Shown here: positions 34,930 to 47,850 of the stretch, piece by piece
Layout of the letters: each line of letters opens with the position of its first letter
Numbering within the stretch: position 1 is the first letter of the stretch
Assembly (NCBI GenBank): GCA_015680685.1
Contig: MNCI01030517.1
Span: forward strand, 436,732-500,731
Reading direction: 5' to 3'
From: Gnetum montanum
Taxonomy: Eukaryota > Streptophyta > Gnetopsida > Gnetales > Gnetaceae
DNA: 64,000 bases
Notes under the pieces: generated by a model
What the model was told of the DNA's origin: nothing
Database searches by the model: none
What the model saw: only the letters and a program-made list of their open reading frames with translations
Position numbers and translations under genes: made by a program

Positions 34930-36600
34930 AATAGAAATTTAATCATTAAATTGGGATCCTTGGAAAGCCAGGAAAGCCATGGACATGATGAAATACTTGG
35001 ATATGCACAGAAAGGAGTTTTTGGGTTGGAAAATGAATTTTTGTTAGAGAAATGCCATTAAAAAGTGCACAATTGGATGCAACTGATGGGGAATGTGAAA
35101 GATTCAATTGCAAGAATGTCTAAGGATAAGGAACTTAACTAGCTAAAAAAAGAGAAATGCAAGTGGGTCCTCACCATAGTAGGCTCATGCCCTTTCTACC
35201 CTTGCATATGCTCCAACCAAGGAGTCCATGGACCCCATGGTTGGTTAATGGTTATGAAAAGTTAAGGATCTAAGCCTGGAAGAATCTACCTAAGATTTTT
35301 GATACATCAAACTAAGACATTGAACAAGACATGAAAAATTGGTAGTGAGGTGAACTACAGAAAGCATTGGTGAATGAGAGAGAGAGAGAGAGAAATGTAG
35401 TTTGAAATCATGGCCACATGAAGTCCCTTATGGATTTTGTGGGTAAATGATATAATAAAGTCCATCCTTAGTCTAGATCAAAACAAACACTTCAAGTGAC
35501 TTCACTTCAACACTATAAGATATGTCCATCCCCTCAAGACACAAGAATGCTCCCATAGGTCAATCACCATTTCTTATTAAGAAGAAAAGAGAAGTAGTAA
35601 GTGAGAAAGGGCCTTAGTTAGAGGGACCTTTAGGCATGGGTAAATTTGCTTTCTAGTTCCATAACCAATGCTTGTAGCCCATTATTTTTATTTAAGGGGT
35701 GTGCTTTGAATTCTCAACATTTTTTTACTTTGTATGTTTATGGATTTTCGAATGGAAACCACACCATGCAAAGACTGTACTTCATGTTATTGGTCAATAG
35801 TGGAATGGTAGGAAATCCATGAAAACACTCATGTACTCAATAGAGTAGGCAAGTACTAAGAGCATCAAATCCCCTTGAAGTCACATCCTTGTCAGTTCTT
35901 TTAATCCTTCCCAAGTTTGGAAACTACCAAGATCATAAGTTCATTAAAGTTCCTATTAAGGAAGGGATCTCATATTTTCAAAACAAGGAACACCATAGAG
36001 TTTGTGGATGGGTGGATGACATGGACTCACTGCCTATTCCATATAAAATAAACCATGTCTTAGTTATCAATATCAAAATTCAAAGATAGAATTTAAACAT
36101 TAGCAATCAAAAACATTAAGTACAAACCACCATTAGCAAAAACCTAAAGCATCACTATGTCCTCTTGGCAATAAAGAAGAAGAAAGAAAAACACAATAGA
36201 AGACATCCGAAAAACACACATACAAATAAAGTAAAATATAAAAGAAATTAGAAAATATTTAAGAAAGATAAAAAATACTAAAGACAATGTAAAACAAAAA
36301 ACTATGAAAAACAAGAAAAGTGTAAAACAAAAAGGGTGTAAAACAAAATGGTGTGAAAACTGAAGAGTGAGTTTAATTAGTTATCATGAATGACCATCTC
36401 CCCATAACTAAGTTGGAAGGAGGAGATCCAAAATATTGAGCATGCTTGTCCATACAAGGAGGTTTTGTAGTCACTAGTTCTTTTGGGCTGATGGAAAGGT
36501 TTGACTTATTGCATATTGACTAGTAGTTTTTTATCTAAGCTTTCAAGTTTGTGGATCAACATGTCCCTAGAAGAAAAAGTTTCATAAATGATGTAGGGTC
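34930..36600 (-). other. 3' non-coding region of level 1
   Basis: Shares segments with element 1 and level 3: AAGTGGGTCCTCACCxTAG then AGGCTCATGCC, GGCCTTAGTTAGAGGGA, AGGGGTGTGCTTTGAATTCT, and the A-rich stretch near 36180-36350. A GA microsatellite lies at 35377-35393. No gene. Confidence 0.6.
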
Positions 36601-37620
36601 ATTCCCATAATGTTTGGAACTTTGTTCTTTGTGGGACATGTGTTAGTTTCTAGCAAAGGACCTTTTCCCCTGGTTGAAATTTGACTTTTCTTATTTTGAG
36701 GTCATGACATTATTTGTTAAATGCTTTATGCACTTCATTCTAGGATAGATCATAAACCAATACTCAACTAGCACATTCAGGTTGATCAGTCTTTCTTTCT
36801 ATGCTAAGCTAAGGTCAAGGTCAAGGTCACAAGTTATTGAAAGTGTATTGAGCTCAAATTGAATTGCATTTTTCTATACACCAACTCATACAGAGAATAG
36901 CTTATAGGGAGTTTTCATGCTGAGAAGTAGTCCTATAGGGCATAGTTAAGTTTGGTGCTCTAGTCTCTCCTATATTTGCTAATTGTTCTTGTTAGATTTT
37001 AGTGATCTCCCTATTGGTTAACTCTACTTGATTGTTGGCTTGGGGATGGTAAGGTGTTAATTTATGTTTGATCCCTAAGCTTTGCATGAGGTTTTGAGAG
37101 GTGGTGCCTATAAGGTGAATATCATTATTAGAAATTAGTGTATGTGAAACTCCAAACTTGTTTATATCATTTTGTTGTACAAATCAAGTAACTATAGAGG
37201 ATGTATAGCTAGTTGTGGCTGCTACTTTTGCCCATTTCATATAATCGTCAATAGTGACTATGATGTACACATTTTCATTTGAAATGGATGTGATGGGACC
37301 CATGAAATCAATGCCATAGATGTTGAAGGGTTCTAGTCGTTGGATCCACTACTGAGATCCCTCCATTCAAGTGGTCATCCCATCATTACATTAACAATTT
37401 TTAAAGAAAAAATGAATTGGTGAGAATCCCTGAAGAATGTTGACCAATAATATCCTATCATCAAGATCTTAATGATCATGCATCTCCTCGCATAGTGGCC
37501 CCCACAAAGATCTTCATGAGCATCTTGGAGAATGTAGAGTTGGTTAGCATTAGGAACATACCAATGAACTAGGCCATCGGGGCACACCTTGTAAAGATGT
37601 CTATTGATCTCCATGAAGCT
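36601..37620 (-). pseudogene. Integrase of level 1
   Basis: The zinc-binding part has HWYVPNANQLYILQDAHEDL followed by CGGHYARR and GYYWSTFFRD (37614-37375). The core follows with GIDFMGPIT (near 37300) and DYMKWAK, then TLISNNDIHLIG and KLTPYHPQANNQVELTN in changed frames. The C-terminal segment toward 36600 is recognisable from DKVLY-like and RKVKYQ-like positions in relatives. Frameshifts and stops inactivate it. Confidence 0.75.
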
Positions 37621-37779
37621 TTTGGCTTGATGAAGAAACTATTATTTCTTCTTGTGATCTAGCTCTTATGGAATCTTTTGAGTGAGAAGATAAGTGAGGA
37701 TGCCATTGTACCAATTAGGTTCATTAGGCACTTGTTCATTTATAGCATCATCAAAGAGAACTTCATTAGAAAATTGATT

Positions 37780-39120
37780 AGAAAGTGGGCTATCCTCATC
37801 TTTTTTTATCCCATCTTAATCGAGACAAGTGGTCAGTGACCATGTTCTTGGTTTCCTTCCAATCTACCATTGTGAGGTTGAATTCCTACAAGATCACAAG
37901 CCATTGGATGACATAGAGGCTCACTGTCGGTTTGTTCATCAAGAATTAAATTGCACTATGGTCCATGTGCATGAACACCTTGTACCCAAGCACATATGCT
38001 TGAATTTTTCTAAAGCATACACCATTGCCATTAATTCTTTCTCTAATATGGTGTAATCTAGCTATGCTTCCACAATGCTTTGACTTGCACAATGAATGTA
38101 GTAAGGATTTGTTTGATCATCCAACTATGTGAGCATGACTTCCAAGGCAGAATTCAGCATTCACCATGATGTGGAATGGTCTAGACTAGTTAGGTGCTTG
38201 TAGAATTGGAGTTTCTATAGGCTTTCGTTTGAGTTTTTGAAATGCCATTTCATGTTTCTCAGTCTAGACTAACAAAGAATCTTTCTTTGTGAGCTCTACC
38301 AATAGTTTAGCAATCTTAAAAAAATTCTCTATGAGTTGTTGGTAGTAGCTAGTGTGACCAAGGAATGACCAAACATCTTTGAAAATTTCTAGTTGGCTAG
38401 TAATTCCTTGGATTGTCCTAATTTTTTAAGGGTTCATCTTAATCCCTACTTGTGATATTTTATGCCCCAACACAATGCCTTCTTGGACCATCAAATGGCT
38501 CTTTTTCTGATTGAGCCAAAGGTTGGTCTCCACACACTTTTTTAGTACTTGCTCAAGGTGATCTAGGGCTTACTCAAATGTAGCACCATAGGTGAACAAG
38601 TCATCCATGAAACCTTCCACCCTGTTACCGATCTACTATTGAAAAATGCTAAAGACAAGGTGTTGGAAAGTTGTAGGAGCATTGTATAGACCAAAAGGCA
38701 TCTTTTTATATGTAAACATTTCCTAGGGACTTGTGAATGTGATTTTGGCCTAATTCTTAGATGCTATCTAAATTTGGTTATAGCCACTATAACCATCTAG
38801 AAAGCTATATAAGTAATGCCTAGAAATAGTGTCTAACACCTGGTCCACAGATTGCAATAGAAAATGATCTTTGTAGGTTGCCATGTTCAACAACTTAAAG
38901 TTAATATAGATCCTTCACTTGACATCTTTCTTTGACATTATCACAAAGGGGCTAACCCTTGCGATTCGTAATGAGATAGATGAACCCTACCTTGAGGAGT
39001 TGTTCAATCTCCTTCTTGACAATATGCTTCAGCTTGGAGTTCAACCACTTATGTAGTTACCTCTTTAACTTTATGGAAGGATCTATATAGATGTGATACT
39101 AGCATATCCTAGGATCAATC
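37780..39120 (-). pseudogene. Reverse transcriptase and RNase H of level 1
   Basis: Minus strand. The RT active site reads EGFMDDLFTYGATFE (about 38610-38565), with both Asp kept. RT flanks such as KHIVKKEIEQLLK lie near 39040, and TSQVGIKMNP-like thumb positions near 38430. RNase H follows with the VFMHMDHSAI block (about 37985-37950) and YHLSRLR at about 37815. Many frame changes. Confidence 0.7.
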
Positions 39121-39789
39121 CCATTGAGTTCAAGATATGACCAAGAAAAGGCTATTGGCCACTCGTTAACCACCTTCAACAACTTCTCTTTCTGTTCAAA
39201 AGCAAGATTAAAATTGATTATCACTAGCTTTCCATTGTTTTATTTCATGCTAGTAGGTAGATTTTTCAACTCTTGGGGCTCCTGTTTAAAACTTTTATGG
39301 ATTTTAAACTCTCTCCAATAAGTGTAATTTGGTTCATCAGAGAGTTGATGATGGATCTACTCCATCTCATTCATGCCTTCAACATAGATACTATTTAGGC
39401 TCTCAATTAGTTCCATGCAAATGATTGAGCTATTATCAAGACTAGCTGTTAGCCACTAGGTATCCTTTTTGTGGTTCTTGTGTACAAGCACTTTGAATTT
39501 TAGTTACATATACACACTACCTGCATGTTTTGATGGATGTACTTGTCACAAACTAGAGTTTCTACATGCAATTACACTTTGTATCATTGTATGTAATGCA
39601 TGGAACTCTTTTTCTCTCTATCTTTATAAATGCATTCTCCTTGGAAATCTCCAAGGAAAGGTCTCAAATTTTTAACTATGCATAAATAGTGCTCAACCAA
39701 GTCCTTCCCATAATGATTGGAAAGTCCCCCTTACATTTATCAACATGGATCACTAGGAAATTGGTAGGATAGGACCACCCACAAATGGT

Positions 39790-40170
39790 GATAACAATTT
39801 CCTCCATATATTCCAAGAAAACACTAATGGACTAATTTTTCAACTCAAGATGAATGTTGCTCTTCTTAAGTAAAGGTAGGTTCTAGGGTTTGTACATCTC
39901 ATGAAAAATCAAATTTATACCAGAATCTAACTCAAGAAAAGCCTTACATGGGTTAATATTGATGATTTGAAAATAGATTAGGGGACTTCCAGGATTTGAT
40001 CTTTTCCTACAAAGGTGACCAACCTTTCTCCAATCAAATACCACATGGGTTAGCTTGATGGTATACACTTTGGGAGATGTTTGGCTTGGAGGGGCCTCAA
40101 ATGATATATATGTAGAGGATGAGGAAGAAGTAGGATTATTAACCATGTATGTATATGAGGGCTTCATGGG
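39790..40170 (-). pseudogene. Protease domain of level 1
   Basis: KAFLELDSGINLIFHEMYKP (near 39945-39885) is the D-S-G active-site block, preceded by VGHLCRKRSNPGSPLIYFQI as in the other elements. The active-site Asp-Ser-Gly is kept here, unlike in element 1. Confidence 0.75.
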
Positions 40171-40179
40171 ACTATTGAT

Positions 40180-41204
40180 TTGAAAGAATGGTCTTTTCAG
40201 GATTTCGTTTCCAAATCACTTGGTTAAGGAGCTAGCTATAGGTTAATAGCCCTTGTGGCATTATATTGTTGTAGTTGTGTTGGAATTTCATACTACATTT
40301 ATGGAATAGGTTATAATTGAGTTGAGGCCAAAGGGACATGTGAAAAAGGATGAGGAGGGTAATTAGGAAATGGGGATTCCTCTTTTGGAGATGAGGCTCT
40401 ATAATCCTCAGGAGGATAGTAGTGAGGTTGGAATGAAGCATGACTAGAAGAGTCATGAGGAGAAATGGTTTGCTAAAGATAGTACAAGTATGGATTTGGC
40501 TACCAATAAAGGTACTACTACCTTGGTGGTGACATCCCTCATAATTATGGGTGTTTTCACTGATGATACTACTCATAAGGTTGTGGTGTAGCTCCACTTG
40601 GATAATAGGCTTGTTGCTAGTGGAACTACCTTGGGTTTCCTTAAGGATAGGATAACCTTCTAGGTTATTACCTTCTAGCCAATCTATGAATTAGAGCATA
40701 TACCCTTGACTCCTATAAGTGTTTATATTGGTAGATGTCACACCCACCATCATCATCTATTTTAGACTTCATAACCTCCTGTATTGCTGTAGCTTTACCC
40801 TTACCCCTTTTGTGTGCACATTTGACTTCCTTCCTTCTTATGCACTCACTATTACTTTGCTTTTTGGTTTCTCTACTATTTTCAAAGTGGTTTGGAACAT
40901 TTCATCCAAAGGGTCACAAATTTTATCTAACTTGGTCAAAATTTTAGAACTAAAATTTTGAATTGAAAAGGTCTTTCGTTGTGCCACCTCATTAAGTGGT
41001 GCCTCCTCATCATTATCATAGAACTAGATTTCCCTTTTCTAGATAGAAGGATCACAATTGTACTCCTCCACACTTTTCCATTTTATTAATTCTTATTCTT
41101 CTTTAGTAACCTACTATATCAATGTTTGAATTTGATGGGCTCTAATTTTTGAGAGCCTTTCTTAGGTATAGATCCCAAGACTTCTCCTTGTTTTTGTTTG
41201 AAGC
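40180..41204 (-). pseudogene. gag of level 1, 3' half
   Basis: Carries TRRSLGIYT (at the insertion point), the zinc-knuckle-like GGCDIYQYKH (near 40755) and the proline/histidine-rich tail before protease. It joins the 5' half at 58241 when one GAAGC target copy is removed, giving IDGLQTKTRRSLG in frame, as in element 1 (IDRLIHETRRTLG). Confidence 0.75.
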
Positions 41205-42119
41205 TGATGAGCATCAGGATACCCCTATGTTCAACCATATGAATCACAAGTGTTCACGCATGATTTGATTGAATTCTATAGATGAGACTAGTTGTGGTAT
41301 CTAGATCATTATTCTCTAATTGTAGTTTGTTGTCTTCCCACTTGGACTAGTGGTAGCTTTGTTATGTATGGTTTAGTCCAAAGTGAGACATATGATGTTT
41401 TCTAATTCTATGCTACTCCTAATGATGACAAAGAGATGAATTAATTAAGCTACTGAACAATGAAAAGTGAAATCTAACTAGCCTATGTGTGATGGGTATA
41501 TGCTCTTAATCATTTGTATACATCTTGGACTTCATGAGACCACTTCTGGGATTTTCCAAGCATATGTCATTGGGTGTGCCAAACGATACACTACTAGATT
41601 GCCAAATACTTACACTTAAATGCTTGTGATTAAGGCATATGCATTCTACTTAATAATAGGAATAGTAAATAGCAATAAATGGAAATGTTAACTAAAGGAA
41701 ACAGTAAATAATTAAAAATTAAAAGCAATAATAATCTAAGTGGATGTTGCAATGATGGGAGTAACTCGATCTTTATTTCTAGTCATGTAATGTGTCCAAG
41801 TACATCACACTTGAATAAAGGTATCATACGATTACAAACATCATACTACAAGCATGCACTGGGAATAATAAAACTCTAAGAAAGACTATGAAAAACTAAG
41901 AACTAAGACTATCTTCTCTATTATTGTTGTATTATCTCAACCATGCATCCAAGTGTTCTATTTATAGGCTAGTATAAAGGAGATGATATCAGATATTTGA
42001 CATCACTTCCTAGCTTTGATATCAGGCATTTGATATTGGGGCTCTAATATCAAGTATCCAATATCAAGGCTCTAATATTGGGTATCCATTATTGGGGCCA
42101 ACAGATTCATGACTCATCA
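41205..42119 (-). repeat. 3' LTR of level 2
   Basis: Minus strand from TGATGAGTCATGAAT to GATGCTCATCA. TATA box CTATAAATAGAAC (41960-41966 region), with GATATCAAGTATCC and CCAATATTGG type repeats upstream (about 41975-42095). The polypurine tract CATGGGGGTA abuts it at 42120-42129. Confidence 0.9.
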
Positions 42120-42299
42120 TACCCCCATGACTAAATGAAAACTTGTCCTCAAGTTAAATAAAATGAAGAACAAGTTCTTTATAAAATATTCAGAAGGTAT
42201 GTGATTATTGACTAATTTAAACAACAAACAAAACAATTGACTCTTGCATGCCTCAGTGGTGTAGTACAAAAATGGAACACAATATTACAAGACAAAAAC

Positions 42300-44998
42300 T
42301 AGGAAGCTCATGTGATGCGTAGAGGTGGTGGTGCCTCCATTGGTTGCTTCCTTTTGTTGCAAGGCTTGTGAAGTTTGTAGCGATTAAGCAATGCCTATAA
42401 CTTTTCTTCTTCCATCCATGGGTCATGTACCATCTAGGCTACTATGCTAATGTATGCTAGCACCAATATGTTTCAAGAACATGGTGGTTATGGAAACATT
42501 TCATTGGCCTTCACGTACTAGCCTATAAAATATTGTCATTCTTTCTCAAAAGGCCCTAGCTTTTTCTCTCAATTTATGATAATCTGTCAATCTCCTAGCT
42601 AAGTTTGAGGCAACATCCCTTTGTCCATGGTAGTGAGCTTTAACCACTTTCAATTGTATGTTTTCTATATGGATCTTATGCAAAGCATCTTTTCTATCCA
42701 CAAACTCTTTCTCATATAATGCATAAGTGGTTGCTACCTATTTCTCTACCTATTTATGAGGCTGACCTATTGTTAACATGGAAAGGTTGGCATATCTAAG
42801 GTTAGCCAACACCATGTATTGTTTCAAATCTTCGATCTATGGGTCTTTATTCTTACTTTTGCTTGTTGAACCAAGGCATAACTATCTGGAATTGGTTGCC
42901 ACTTAGTATTTTGTGCTGAGAAGGATTTAATGTGGGCTTTAGCCATCTAGTTTTATTTATTTATTTTTTTATACATGCCTACTTGGTTGTAGAAGTGTTC
43001 CTTCAACTTTTTTTGCTTCTTGACCTCATTTTGCCATGCGTTGATTTCTATCACTGATTTTTGTTGAATAGCATGAACCACCTTCTTTGAGAGGATTTTG
43101 TTTTCTCTGGCCAATCTATTGATGTCTTAGTTGACCCTCACCAGTTGTTCTCTTAATTGGTGGATACTTTTCTCTAGAATATTCTTTTGCTTTTTGACTA
43201 TGATCAACCTTGAATTTTCAGTAGTGAGCCACTTGTTTTCCTCTTTTGTGGTGGTCAATGCCTTTTTATAAGCATGGGATTCTGCATCAGCAGTAGAGGC
43301 ATTCTAGACTACTTTCTCTTTTTCTTTCTCAACAACTCTATTTTCTTTAATCAACTTGACCAACTACTCTATCCTAAATTATTTCAACTGGTTAGGTGCA
43401 ACAAAATAGGTAGGATCCTATTGTTCGGCTCTCAAGGTGGCCAAATCTTATTGTAATCTTGAAACATACATTTGCATGTTCTTCCTTGACTTCAGCCATG
43501 ATCAAATTTTTCTTAGTGGTGATGAGGTCTAACTATGTTGTAGTGACATCACTAGGGATCAATCCAATACATATTCATGCATTGCAAGAGTCATCAAAGT
43601 TCTAGCTAACATTTGTGCATCTCTAACCCTAGTTAGATCCACTAGGGACACAATAGGCACATTGAATAATTCTTGAATATGATCTATTATTACCTCTATT
43701 GCACCTGCCACACCCTAATGCTGTATTACCACAACTGTGGCATCTTCTTTAGTTTCAAGCAACACTTGAAAGGAGATGGAATTTTTAGAAGTTTTCCTAG
43801 ACCATTGGAATTCTCCTTTTGATTGTAATGATATCTCTCCCCTTGTTGGATCGGCTGAAATAGGGGGTTGTATGGCATCATTGATTACTATGAAGAGATT
43901 GGATTCATCTCTACTTCCCCAACTAACAACTTTAGCAATTTTCTATAGATGGCTCATTGTTGGCCTATAATCTTATGGTAGTAGTGATGGAGCTTGTGTT
44001 CCTAAGTGAAGTTTAGGCTCACATTGTACTTTTGATTTAGGCTTTGCTTCCTTTTTGAATTCTTTCTCTTCACCAAGATCTTTTCTTGGTGTCATAGGTT
44101 TGAGGAGTTCGGTGAAGGAGGTATTCTAAGCCTTCATGGGGATATCATTTGTATATCCCAAGTTTCCAGCATGTTTTCATAACTTTCTAATTAGGAAAGG
44201 AAATGGGAGTGTTGGTTTTCCTACCTTTTTCTCCTCAAACTACCTCTAAATTTTAGTGAAGTAGAATTGGAAAAGATTAACCACATATTTTCCCATTAAG
44301 ATAGCACTTCCCCTAGCCACATTTTTTGAGATTCAGTTGAGCCCTTTGGTAGAAAATAGATGGTATGTATTGATCTTGAAATATGTCCTCTTCTCTAGAG
44401 TTAGTTCATTATATGTTTTATCTTCTTTGCTATACGCTTGTTTTAGCCATAGTTTTTTGTTGTTCGGGTCAGATTTGGTGGAAAGATGGGCTACCTTAGC
44501 CCCTTCATTTGGAAGATTAAGAGTTTCTAAAATTGCCTTAACTAATAAATAGACATTAACTCCATAGATTTTTATAGTGGTACCTTCATATTTGCTGTGC
44601 TAGAATTGGTGAGTCTTGCCAAGGTACCATTCACCATTGTCTAAAAGAGTGGGTCACAAGGGTGACACCAGAAGTTATGTCTAAATTGCTTCTGGAGAAA
44701 ATGCCATAAATGGACCAAAATTTATTTCCATGATGACCAAGGTCAATGTGAACTTTTCCTGAATGGCCTCAAGACATTCAAGAGGCAATGTGAGACATTG
44801 TCCTTGCATGGGAGCTGGCAGTTCTATGGCCTCTCCTTGGACTGATTGTCTTGTGATAGAAGCCTCTTGATGAATGTTGAATGATTGGGATTCCTACTCC
44901 TTGTGATCTACATGTTCTTCTTGTAGGCTATGGCAACCTCATGGATGCTTGGGTGCTCTCTGTGAAGGTTCTCCTTGTGCATATCTTTTTGGGAGCAT
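42300..44998 (-). pseudogene. Accessory ORF of level 2, related to that of level 1
   Basis: ATG at 44998 (MLPKRYAQGEPSQRAPKHP). Blocks include LPLECLEAIQEKFTLTLVIM, NGEWYLGKTHQF, GVNVYLLVKAILETLNLPNE and TLPFPFLIRKL, then a stop and KHAGNLGY. The second matches the level 1 WQIGQMYLFW position and the last two match its VYYLVKVISKALG and LPFPCFI blocks. The last third is coiled-coil-like. Stops again sit mainly where Gln or Trp fits. Its presence in two different elements argues that it was once under selection. Function unknown. Confidence 0.55.
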
Positions 44999-45215
44999 CT
45001 GCAATCAAGTAAAGATCAAGTGTTACTAAGGTTGTATTCTTTATCATTAATCAATCTATACCATTCTCATTACCTTAGTTCATTAAGTTCTTAGTTCATA
45101 TGACTATATAGTTAGAAACTTTTTAAAGAAAAATCCCCAAAAAGTATCTATCTCCTTATACGACCTTACATAGTTGATTTCTTTTTTCATATGTGTGGCT
45201 TGTTATGATGGTTTT

Positions 45216-45670
45216 TGATGAGTGGCAAGGTACCCATACACTCAACCATACAAATACAAGCATTTCACGCATGATTTGGTCGAACTCCAAAGACCAAGTG
45301 CTTATGCGACTTAATGGAACACTTAGGGTTAATCAATCGTTTTCTTTCCAAACTTGCTTGTATTGTCATGGTTGTATGGTTAAGTAAGCTTGAGGTATAT
45401 GATTTTTATAGCTTTTGTATTTTTTATGTCTTCCGCTAATAAGGAAGAGGGAGAGAGAACTAAGTGGCTAACTTACATTAATTATTCATTAATTAATTCT
45501 TAAATGTTCCTAACACCAGTATCCATTCCCACTTGCCATACACATCCTAAACTAGTGCAACACTACTGGGATTAGAAGATGAGGCAGGATGTGATATCAT
45601 GTATGCAATATCATGTGGTGGATGTGATATCGTGTATGCAATATTGCGTACGTGATATTGTGGTTTGTCA
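45216..45670 (-). repeat. 3' LTR of level 3 (internal deletion)
   Basis: Matches the 5' LTR at both ends but lacks about 330 bases, equivalent to about 53890-54224, including the TATA box. The joint reads GGGATTAG then AAGATGAGGCAGG on the plus strand. Confidence 0.85.
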
Positions 45671-45681
45671 TACCCCCATGA
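45671..45681 (-). other. Polypurine tract of level 3
   Basis: Minus strand TCATGGGGGTA immediately before the LTR start TGACAAACC. Confidence 0.75.
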
Positions 45682-47850
45682 TTAAATGAAAACTCATCCT
45701 TGAGTTCCTTATAAAATATTGGAAATGTATGGGATTATTGACTTGAATGATAATTAATGGTGAATGGGATGACATGTGAATAGATCAACATTACAATACA
45801 TGGCAACATTAGTGTTCATAACCATAATAGTGAACACTATACACAACTGGCATCCAACCTTATTTGGAAGTTGAGAGAGAAGAGAGAGAGAGAGAGAGAA
45901 AAAAAAAAGAGAAGACATGTTGCTACCGATGCCAAGATTGCACCTTCCATTATCCATCCATAACCTCACCATCAATATTTTTTCTTGCACAACCGTTCCA
46001 GCACTAGTCCATCATGAGTGTTTCCTCTAGGTCCAGTCCATTGCTATATGATTGCCATTTGCACACACAACATAGTCACATATGAGTAAGGATAAGTAAA
46101 TCACAATATAGTTGATACCTTGCCTTGGTGTAAGGTTCATTGGCTGAGTTGTGATATGGCCAATATGGATTCTAGAGATATAACACTGGTGACTATCCAA
46201 GGTGTAGGGGTTAGGAAAGATTGAAAAAATTGGACCAAGGCCCCCATGACTAAGAGCGATCCTCCAGTAGTGATAGAATTAAAAAAGATAAGGAATAAGA
46301 AAGATGGAGAAAAAGAAACAACGAAAATGTCAATAAAATGGATGTCAAAGATGGGAATGAACAAAACAAATGTTGATTGCAGAAATGTTCAAGGGAAAGA
46401 AGTTAATTGATCCACCAAATAGTAATCCCAGTGGGTCCTCCCCAAAGCAGGCTCATGCATTGTATGCCTTGACAAACCCACTCTCATAGAGTCCATAGGC
46501 TCTGGAAATGTCGTTTGGAAGCAAGAGTTAAAGACTTAACCACAAGAATCCACCAAAGAGAAAACAATGCATCAACCAAAATATAGACTATTAATACAAT
46601 TGACAATGAAGTGGAAAATGGAGAAAGAATGATGGGGAGAAGAGAATGGAATGGAGTCCTAAGAATAAGGTGGTGTACAGTCCCTTATGTATTTATGGTT
46701 AATGTGACTGAGTAGATCTCATTCCAAATCAAGCCTCAAACAATCCACATCTAGTGACTTTGCATTAATAAACTTGGCCAATCCATCCACTTTAAGTAAC
46801 TAGAATGCTTTAGCCAAAGAGTCAACACCATTCTGAGGAAGATGAGAAAGGAAAAATTAGGAAGCGAGAGAGGGCCTTAGTTAGAGAGAACATGTTTGTT
46901 TAGTTCCATAACCAATGTTTGTAGCCCAGATGATTATTTTGTCTAAGGGGTGTGCTTTGAATTCTCACTGTGTTGTTTTTTTTACATGAGAATCACACCA
47001 TGCAAAGACTTATTTTTATTGGCTCAGATTCCTGATAATGGAGCAATGTTGGAATGGTAAGGAAAACTCAAGAAAAAAACATCTAAGCACCCAAGAGAAT
47101 AGCCAATACAAATGCATCAAATCCCTTTGAAGTCACACCCTTTTTAGTGCTTGAGTCCTTCCTTAGTTTGAGAAATGCCTAGTCACCAATTTCTTAATAT
47201 TTTTATTATTAAAGAAAGGGACTGTATAGTTCCAAGCCAAGAGATACCATAGAAATTCATGAATGCATGGATGACATGGAATCATTACCTATTATATCAA
47301 AAGAAACATACCTTAGTATCATCATTATAACTCAAAGGTAAAACCCAAAATTTAGTAATCAATTGAATATAATTCATACCACCATTAGGAGTACTTATTA
47401 GATGACGAATCTAACAAAAAAAAATAACAAACAAAGAAAAAAATAAGAAAAAACAAAAAAAAAAATAGTCACAAAAACAAATGAAAAAGTATAAACGATG
47501 TTGCAAAACAAAAACAAGAAAAATTAAAGAAATTTGTAAAACAAAAATGTGTAAAAAAAAGCCTTGAAAAGGAATTGACGGTCTCAAATGGTTAGTAGAG
47601 GTGACCATCTCCCCCATGAAGAAGTTGGAAGGAGGAGATCTGAAATAGTGAGCAGGGTTGTCCGTTCTCGAAGGTATTATGTGGACTAACCATTCTAAAT
47701 TCATGGAAGGGTTTGGTTTGTTGCACATTGACTAATAATCTCTTATCAGGGCTCTCGGTTTATATATCATCATGGCCCCTAAAGGAAAGGTTGCATGAAT
47801 AATGTAAGGTCCTTCCCACAGTGTTTGAAATTTTGTGCATTGTGGCACAT
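45682..47850 (-). other. 3' non-coding region of level 3
   Basis: It shares blocks with element 1, such as GGCCTTAGTTAGAGAGA near 46870 and AGGGGTGTGCTTTGAATTCT near 46938. It has a GA/A microsatellite (45872-45910) and the internal polypurine-like CTTAGTCATGGGGGC (46235-46255). No accessory ORF. Confidence 0.6.
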
